Below are positions 57,085 to 64,000 of a stretch of 64,000 nt of DNA, piece after piece. The position numbers and the translations under genes were made by a program. Source of the stretch: Phymorhynchus buccinoides (Eukaryota > Mollusca > Gastropoda > Neogastropoda > Raphitomidae); assembly GCA_017654935.2 (NCBI GenBank), contig CM065690.1, forward strand, positions 7,923,555 through 7,987,554, given 5' to 3'. Position 1 is the first letter of the stretch. Each line of letters starts with the position of its first letter. The notes beneath the pieces are model-generated. The model ran no database searches. It saw only the letters and a program-made list of their open reading frames with translations, and was not told the DNA's origin.

Positions 57085-58030
57085 CATAGCGTTGCACTGT
57101 TGCAGTGGTGATGTACCGGGTGCTGGTGTACTAATCCATAGCGTTGCAGTGTTGACGTACCGGGTGCTGGTGTACTAATCCATAGCGTTGCAGTGGTGAT
57201 GTACCGGGTGCTGGTGTACTAATCCATAGCGTTGCAGTGGTGATGTACCGGGTGCTGGTGTACTAATCCATAGCGTTGCAGTGTTGACGTACCGGGTGCT
57301 GGTGTACTAATCCATAGCCTTGCACTGTTGCAGTGGTGATGTACCGGATGCTGGTGTACTAATCCATAGCGTTGCACTGTTGCAGTGGTGACGTACCGGG
57401 TGCTGATGTACTAATCCATAGCGTTGCAGTGGTGACGTACCAGGTGCTGGTGTACTAATCCATATCGTTGCACTGTTGCAGTGTTGACGTACTGGGTGCT
57501 GGTGTACTAATCCATAGCGTTGCACTGTTGCAGTGGTGATGTACCGGGTGCTGGTGTACTGATCCATAGCGTTGCAGTGGTGACGTACCAGGTGCTGGTG
57601 TACTAATCCATATCGTTGCAGTGGTGATCATCACAATATTGAAAATCGACGCCGATGTTCGCGAAAGGAGAAGAAGAAGAAACCGCTTTATCGCGAGTCG
57701 TGTACAGATCATGTGAATTCCGGTTTTTGTTCTCAAATTCCGTTTTTTTGTGTGGCAAATTCCGGGTTTTTCATTATAAGGGTAAACAGGTCTGACTAAT
57801 TCATAGCATTGCACTGTTGCAGTGGTGACGTACTGGGTGCTGGTGTACTAATTCATAGCGTTGCACTGTTGCAGTGGTGGCGTACCGGGTGCTGGTGTAC
57901 TAATTCATAGCGTTGCACTGTTGCAGTGGTGACGTACTGGGTGCTGGTGTACTAATTCATAGCATTGCACTGTTGCAGTGGTGACGTACTGGGTGCTGGT
58001 GTACTAATCCATAGCGTTGCACTGTTGCAG
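57085..58030 (+). repeat. Exon 17 acceptor array, ~45-58-bp unit
   Basis: About 16 decoys of the exon 17 acceptor (cactgttgcag) each followed by tggtgacgtaccgggtgctg, gtgtac, the first ~27 exon bases, and then taatccatagcgttg. The array is split at about 57628-57797 by unrelated sequence containing acagatcatgtgaattccgg, a phrase also found within the satellite at 37441. Confidence 0.95.
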
Positions 58031-58176
58031 TGGTGACGTACCGGGTGCTGGTGTACCCAAGCACCAAGCTGGGCTGTTCCACCACCAGTGCCAATGTCTG
58101 GCTGTCCGTGGCTGGTCAGCTGGGCGACTCTGGAGTTCTGGACCTCCAGAAAGGCCTGCTGGAAATGACCTTTGAG
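58031..58176 (+). CDS. DENND5: DENND5 exon 17 (PLAT domain)
   Basis: Residues 1000-1048. MVTYRVLVYPSTKLGCSTTS, ANVWLSVAGQLGDSGVLDL and KGLLEMTFE follow the PLAT/LH2 beta-sandwich of DENND5 (ILIPYHILIVPSKKLGG..TANPWICISGELGE..LEMTFE). Acceptor cactgttgcag, donor GTGAGG at 58177, phase 0. The acceptor is the last of about 17 related copies spread over 57.1-58.0 kb. Confidence 0.93.
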
Positions 58177-58228
58177 GTGAGGGCTAGGATTGTGATGGTG
58201 TTTTACATTATTTGGACTTTGCTGTGAT

Positions 58229-58400
58229 CTAGAGTGGCACAGAGGTATCACGTTCGCCTCGTGTCAAGTAAACCCGAGTTTGAACCTGGGTACAGGGGAT
58301 TTTTCCTCTCACTTTGCACTAGGCCTTACGGTCTGAACGTGGAGTCTTTCGGATCAGACGATAAACCGAGGTCCCGTGTGCACACTTGGCACACGTTAAA
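58229..58400 (+). mobile_element. tRNA-derived SINE, second family member
   Basis: A-box-like agagtggcacagaggtatca and B-box-like gagtttgaacctgg are followed by ctttcggatcagacgataaa, ccgaggtcccgtgtgcaca. The body domain is shared with the SINE at 2568. Confidence 0.75.
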
Positions 58401-58794
58401 CCCAGTGGCTATGAAAAAGTTGTCATTTGGTCAAAATGTACCCCCCTCCCTTTCCTTCCTCATCAGTCACCCCAAAATAGCATGCAAAATAAAATATGGG
58501 TGGTGCACCTCTGGCTGTGACGCGCTCTCCAGTTGGGAGCAACCCGAATTTCACAGAGATGCCTCTGTGACTATAAAGTACATAATACCTAATACCTATG
58601 GCCTCTGTGTTGTTCCCCCAACAACACTGTCTTTCTCTCTTTCCCCCGCCTCCCTCCCTCATGCATGCCTTAGAAATAAACCTGGCATCTAGACCTTTCT
58701 ATGTGAATGCGTGCATGTTTGCTACACTATTTAACTTTGGTGTTGGAGTACACATTCTGTGTTGTTGTTGTTTAAAATGCAGCAGCTTGGGATT

Positions 58795-59115
58795 AGTACC
58801 CCCCGGCGGGCTTCCACCTATCATGGTGGGGGGCTTACGGAGAGTAGCCCAGCAGCCTCCTAAAGTCCAACCACACGCCCTCGTCGTAGGAGGCGGGCAA
58901 CGGCTTAGGCTGGCTTATGTGGTTAGGGCCCTCCCGTGAGGATACTGGGGGGTCTTTCAGCAGAAATAGTTCCCCCTTCTTCTGGAAGTTCTATGCTAGT
59001 AACTTCCCCTACTCTGTCACTCTCTTTGACTCTGCCTTTTCTTTTCTTTTCGCTTTCTGGCGTCTACTTTGTTCTGCCTTATTGGTCCATTCACCTGCAT
59101 TTTTTCTATAAAACC
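58795..59115 (-). mobile_element. Dispersed repeat family R1, copy 3 (inverted)
   Basis: Reverse complement of the 22780 and 26940 copies: ttcttctggaagttct, actctctttgactctgcctt, ttggtccattc. A further GC-rich block (58790-58925) may be the rest of the element. Confidence 0.75.
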
Positions 59116-59233
59116 CTTCCACGTTTTTCCTTTTTACAATTTATGACATGCCAGGTTGTTTTTTTATTGTACACGCGTGATAATTACGCACTTGAGTGAA
59201 CACCTGTTGTCCATTCTGCAGTGCATATTTGCT

Positions 59234-60934
59234 TATATGACTCTGTGCCAAAAGGTGGGCATGAAAAGTGGACATAGAGGGTAAAAAATGAAACTATTAA
59301 TACCATTTAAATACATGCATATTTAGAAAGGATATAAATGAGGCAAAACATGTGCAAAGTGGCAGGACAATTTTTCAACCGATTTCTGAGAAAATAGTGA
59401 TAATGTGGTGACCCCCACCTGATGACAAACATCAATGATTACATCACAACCATGGTGTTATGTCACAGTATTTTCTCATAGCTCCAGCAAATCTTGTTGT
59501 GTTAAGTTGTTTTCATTGTTTGCTATTAGTCTGTGAAATTTCCTGTTGAAATTTGTTGTTAGTATGATGATTATTATGGGTCTGTTGAGGTAACAAATGA
59601 CCTTCGTCATCACTTTACATTTGAAAGTTGTATCAAACACACTCATTCTGTCTTTAAGTACTTAAAATGCCATGAAAACCCTAATTACAAGTTAACTGAA
59701 TATTTTCTACCAAACTATTAATTGATTCATGCCATTGTTTTTGTTTTATTACACAATGTGTGAAAAATGTATGACGAACATCAAAGTTACCTAAATCATT
59801 TATTTTCCAGTTTCTGGCCAAAATGTCTATGAATAACTGTATTTTTGTCAACTACAGTAAGCAGAATGCTTTAAAGAAAATAAAAACTTGCATGAATAAA
59901 GTTTTTTTCAAAAAACTATTGAATTATTTATCATAATTCACTATTTACACCATAGGACATGTATGACGAACATCATAGTTACATTAATAATTTTCATTAA
60001 GCACTATTTTTTCATTTATCTTTCTATGAAGGCTGAAAAGTGCTCTAAATTAATTACTAAACCCACTGAAGTGGTGTTCATTTGTTTATTAGATGGTTAG
60101 ACCAAAAAAACCAGCTAAATTTGATAATTAACATTTTCTTGATGACGAACATCAAGTCCAGTAAAATGATTACATTGAACATTTGGATTAGTGCAGAAGA
60201 AAGAAATGAACATGCTGGTGTTAAATAAGGGTAGGGGTCAACTTTATATGACAGTTTAATTGTAAAATAAAAGAGAGCAAGTTAAAAATATATATCTTGA
60301 GGATTTTATTGAGCATTATAACTTAGGTATGACGGATGTCAAGTGTTACATCTAAGTCAGAACCTTTAAGAGAAAGTGCAATATTATTTAAAATAATATA
60401 TTTTGTAAGAAACTTTTATACTCCTATGATAAAGTAATATCTGCTCCAACAAAGCATGACATTTTCATGTATTTTGGATTTATATAAGTGAAAATTGTTG
60501 GGAAGTTTGATTTTGGTTAAATGATTACATCAAAAATGATGTTTGTCATCAACATTGGTTTAAGTCTAATAACTAACAGAACTTTCATTTTTGAATGTTA
60601 CAATCTTTAGCGTTTACTAATGAGGTACTTTTGCATAACCTGTCCAAATTTCAAGTAATTTTACTGGAGTTTGTGTGTTCTAGCACTTGTTGAAATCATG
60701 ACTATTTGCAATGTCCACTTTTGAAGACCAGATTTTGGGGCTGATTTGACATTCATTGTCACATAACTAAATAACTACTGATCTTATAAAGCTGATATTG
60801 TCTCTAGTGTCTTTTCAGACATTTGTCTATATGTTTATAACATAAGCACAACAGTCAGAAGGTTATGTGACAATTTATTGAGAATGTAAGTACCTGACCC
60901 TCTCCGTGCTCACCTTTTGGCACAGAGTCATATA
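59234..60934. mobile_element. 1.7-kb TIR element with periodic internal motif
   Basis: Termini TATATGACTCTGTGCCAAAA followed by GGTGGGC, mirrored at the right end by the reverse complement (gctcaccttttggcaca, gagtcatata). The AT-rich interior lacks a transposase frame. A motif close to ATGACGAACATCA recurs near 59424, 59600, 59771, 59967, 60142, 60331 and (opposite strand) 60530. The element family is not identified. Confidence 0.8.
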
Positions 60935-61447
60935 GCCTTTTTTATTTATTTTAGCTTACTACTACTAGTATGTATAAAAATAAATTGTTATCCTTTTTTA
61001 TTTTTATTTTAGCCTGGATCCGATAAATGAGAGTAGCGTGGCTCCACGTTTCCAGCACTGTGTGGACTTATGTGCTATAGGGTATAATGATGGAAGTGTC
61101 ATGTTATGAATTGTACTACATTTTTTGTTTGCAGGTTTTGTACGTTGTTAAGATTCATGGATTTGTGTTTTGCTATACATGGTAGAACTTTATGCGGTGA
61201 CAGTCCTGAGATAACCATAGCTGTTGACGGGACTATAACAGACTAACTGACTAAATGACTTGGGATTAGTAGTACATGGATCTCAATATCAGGGTAAGCT
61301 GGTCTGATAAACAGCAGTGTGGTTTTCAGCAAAAGAAGCATGCTGCAACAACATAGAAGAACAGAGGAAAAATGGTCCTCAGATTCTCAGGCCTAGTAAT
61401 AGTATTGTAATGTTGGATGTGAAGTGATGACGAAACAACAACTGTTG

Positions 61448-62192
61448 TGTGTTGTGTGTTCAGCACAAGAACCTGGGTGTGTTGACCACGCTGAGGGTGG
61501 GGCACGACAACAGTGTGTGTGTTGTGTGTTGTGTGTTCAGCACAAGAACCTGGGTGTGTTGACCACGCTGAGGGTGGGGCACGACAACAGTGTGTGTGTT
61601 GTGTGCTATGTGTTGTGTGTTCTGTGTTGTGTGTTGTGTGTTCAGCACAAGAACCTGGGTGTGTTGACCACGCTGAGGGTGGGGCACGACAACAGTGTGT
61701 GTTGTGTGTTGTGTGTTCTGTGTTGTGTGTTGTGTGTTCAGCACAAGAACCTGGGTGTGTTGACCACGCTGAGGGTGGGGCACGACAACAGTGTGTGTGT
61801 TGTGTGTTATGTGTTATGTGTTGTGTGTTCTGTGTTGTGTGTTGTGTGTTCAGCACAAGAACCTGGGTGTGTTGACCACGCTGAGGGTGGGGCACGACAA
61901 CAGTGTGTGTGTTGTGTGTTATGTGTTGTGTGTTCAGCACAAGAACCTGGGTGTGCTTACCACGCTGAGGGTGGGGCACGACAACAGTGTGTGTGTTGTG
62001 TGTTATGTGTTGTGTGTTCAGCACAGGAACCTGGGTGTGCTGACCACGCTGAGGGTGGGTCACGACAACAGTGTGTGTGTTGTGTGTTATGTGTTGTGTG
62101 TTATGTGTTGTGTGTTCAGCACAAGAACCTGGGTGTGCTGACCACGCTGAGGGTGGGTCACGACAACAGTGTGTTGTGTGTTGTGTGTTCAG
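61448..62192 (+). repeat. Exon 18 acceptor array, 73-112-bp unit
   Basis: Eight decoy exon starts at 61464, 61541, 61646, 61742, 61854, 61938, 62022 and 62120, then the real one at 62193. Each has gtgtgttcag, about 48 exon bases ([16 protein letters not shown]) and a variable GTGTTGTGT spacer. Unit length varies because the spacer varies. Confidence 0.96.
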
Positions 62193-62311
62193 CACAAGAA
62201 CCTGGGTGTGCTGACCACACTGAGGGTGGGGCACGACAACAGCGGCATGATGCCCCGCTGGCTGCTGGAGCACATCATGGTGAGGAACGAGCTCACCGGA
62301 CACACCTACAG
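62193..62311 (+). CDS. DENND5: DENND5 exon 18 (PLAT domain)
   Basis: Residues 1049-1087. [39 protein letters not shown] matches vertebrate QNLGKLTTVQIGHDNSG..WLVEYVMVRNEITGHTYKF. Acceptor ttgtgtgttcag, donor GTCAGT at 62312, phase 2. Eight further copies of the acceptor plus the first ~45 exon bases lie upstream. Confidence 0.94.
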
Positions 62312-62620
62312 GTCAGTGCCACGATTGGTTGTTTTTTTCATTTTTTAACGGATGTAACGTCTAATGTAAGCGCTAGTCCCCCCATACCTCTTCTTTCTGA
62401 TATATTTATGCCCACATCTAGCTTTGCATTTTTTAATCACTTGGTGAATTTCTGGAAAAGCGTTCAGCGTTTGTTTTTTTCTTTTAAAAGTGAGAACATT
62501 TGCTTTATACGTCTGAATACTTCAGGATTTTTCATTAATTTATGAATTTTGCTTTATTATTTATAGTAGAAAAATGTGATCCTTTGACTCTGCTTTCCTT
62601 CCTGTGTGCCCGGTGTTCAG

Positions 62621-62721
62621 GTTCAACTGCGGGCGGTGGCTGGGGAAGGGGGTGGACGACGGCAGCACGGAGCGCCTCCTGGTGGCCGAACTGATGCACA
62701 GCACCGTGGACACGGAGAGCG
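62621..62721 (+). CDS. DENND5: DENND5 exon 19 (PLAT end)
   Basis: Residues 1088-1121. [20 protein letters not shown] then VAELMHSTVDTES matches vertebrate [24 protein letters not shown]. Acceptor cggtgttcag, donor GTAATC at 62722, phase 1. It is the last coding exon I can find; the second RUN domain is expected downstream. Confidence 0.93.
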
Positions 62722-64000
62722 GTAATCCTCCTGGGCTTTGTGTCGCTGGACGGGATGTGTGACTGTCATCAATGTCGCATCTCTCCGGCTTAGTTCAATT
62801 CCATTCAATTCAATTCAATTCAAAATCACTTTTTTATCTCTCAAGAAGAAACAGTGTTGATTCTAGAGCGCGGTCTTGTGGGATTCCCGCATTTATTCCC
62901 CCTAGGACGCATAAAATCGTGAACAGTGCGGTCCAACTCACGCACACACAAAAAAAACGAACGCACTTTTACTTAACGAGTGCGTAGTCACGGCTGCTGT
63001 GTCTATAGTCTTCTCAATATTAGAGTCGAACCGAGCATCCTTTCTGTCAACGTTTCTGATTGGCCGATGACCCTGGCTTTGTCCAATCACACAAGTTTTC
63101 ACTCAGGAGCACAACTTTTCAGTCCGCCATTTTTGTTTTGGTGCACACTATCGAGCTCAATGCCACAGCCAGCGATTCTCGTTCTGTTGTAGGGCCTGTC
63201 CTAAGGCGCAGTGAGCAAAGAAAACAAAGCAAACTTGTTTTATTTCGTGTTTCGTGGCCTATCAACGAAGGTTGTTTGTACAACTAAGAATACACGCAAT
63301 GGGTCAGGAAGTGAAACAGATCTCGTGATGCCGATGTCAACCAGATCCGAGATCCGAGATTGGAATTCTTGAAATTGCCTTGCCCAACTAACTGGAAAGA
63401 CGCGAAAAACAGTCTTTCCAAAGGCTTAGTTGTGTTTCAAGGAAGAGTGTGAGGGCGATAACATCGACGATGAGAGTTTTTACACGATCACTGAATTGGC
63501 GAAAGTCACAACTCGAACTCGAAGAATTTTGAGTGCGGCAGTTGTAAAGTGATGACTTCGGCCTGAGCACAATACACGCTCTCTCTCTGAGTTTAAGAGG
63601 TGGATGGATCTGGGGATGAAACTTTTTGTGCCCTGGAGTTAACTTTGAAAGTCTTGTACTAGTTGTCTGGAAGGTAATAGTTCATAGTGACTGTACAACA
63701 CATGGGAGGTGTCATTCGCAATCTTCCTGGCTTTTCGCTTGGTTCGTCTTTCATACAGTTCATTCAAACCTGTATCTCTCTCTTTCCAACAACTTTACTA
63801 CACATATTCACCACATCATCCAACACTCGCTTGTTCTTCAAACTAAGACTTCCAAACCAACTTGTAAAAGAAACAGTAAGCACAGACTCAATGCAGCTAC
63901 GGTAGTACGTATGCAAAATGTTTGAATTAATACCGATATTTCTCAGTCTATACAACATAAACAACATTGACTGACATTTCTTGTGTATATTGTGTACGCT
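62722..64000. other. Intron 19 (partial), no gene recognised
   Basis: Includes a short (TTCAA)n run at 62798-62822 and a phrase tgattctagagcgcgg shared with intron 10. Remaining open frames are short and show no known features. Confidence 0.4.

Noticed and set aside
61326..62545. Long frames on both strands (325-373 residues)
   Set aside because: They are shadows of the exon 18 acceptor array; unit lengths differ and the peptides are reading-frame artefacts.

Overview
This is a stretch of a repeat-rich animal nuclear genome, most likely a marine mollusc (gastropod-like). The evidence is intron-dominated architecture with GT-AG junctions, very dense micro- and minisatellites, tRNA-derived SINEs, and several families of short DNA transposons. 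The phylum is an inference; only the metazoan nature follows directly from the encoded protein.

One gene explains essentially all coding potential: the plus-strand orthologue of DENND5 (vertebrate DENND5A/B, Rab6-interacting protein 1). I could assemble 19 coding exons (start codon at 1813, last visible exon ending at 62721), with matching phases at every junction. Together they give 3364 coding bases (1121 codons). The order is N-terminus and uDENN (exons 1-4), cDENN (exons 4-6), dDENN (exons 6-8), a linker and first RUN domain (exons 9-16), and PLAT domain (exons 17-19). The second RUN domain and stop codon lie beyond the right edge. DENND5 proteins are Rab effectors and exchange factors (Rab6/Rab11 binding, Rab39 GEF activity in vertebrates) acting in Golgi/endosome traffic.

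The striking structure is in the introns. At least 11 of the splice junctions sit inside tandem arrays whose repeat unit spans the exon-intron boundary. The unit carries a piece of exon, the AG or GT splice site, and some flanking intron. Acceptor-type arrays occur at exons 4, 5, 7, 14, 16, 17 and 18; donor-type arrays at exons 5, 10, 15 and 16. The copy touching the exon is the authentic junction and the others are decoy junctions within the intron. Several units are exact multiples of three, so long open frames run across exon and array (for example 8701-10911). A duplicated 36-nt microexon candidate in intron 9 fits the same pattern.

Other regions: 0-1.8 kb is 5' flank/UTR with GA microsatellites and a foldback element. 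Intron 1 (1.9-5.1 kb) holds a mariner-type MITE, a full SINE and a truncated SINE. Intron 5 holds a 47-bp exact copy of exon 6 and a long palindrome. Intron 6 starts with a Harbinger-type MITE. Intron 9 (17.99-27.88 kb) holds 49-, 66-, 153- and ~80-bp tandem repeats, a Tc1-like transposase remnant, a hAT-type MITE with an 8-bp target duplication, and copies of dispersed repeats. Intron 13 (35.35-52.17 kb) holds a ~4-kb array of a 44-bp satellite abutting a DNA transposon, and a 3.5-kb array of a 37-bp minisatellite. Intron 17 holds a 1.7-kb terminal-inverted-repeat element with a motif recurring roughly every 185 bp. No rRNA, functional tRNA or CRISPR array, and no second convincing protein-coding gene, was seen.
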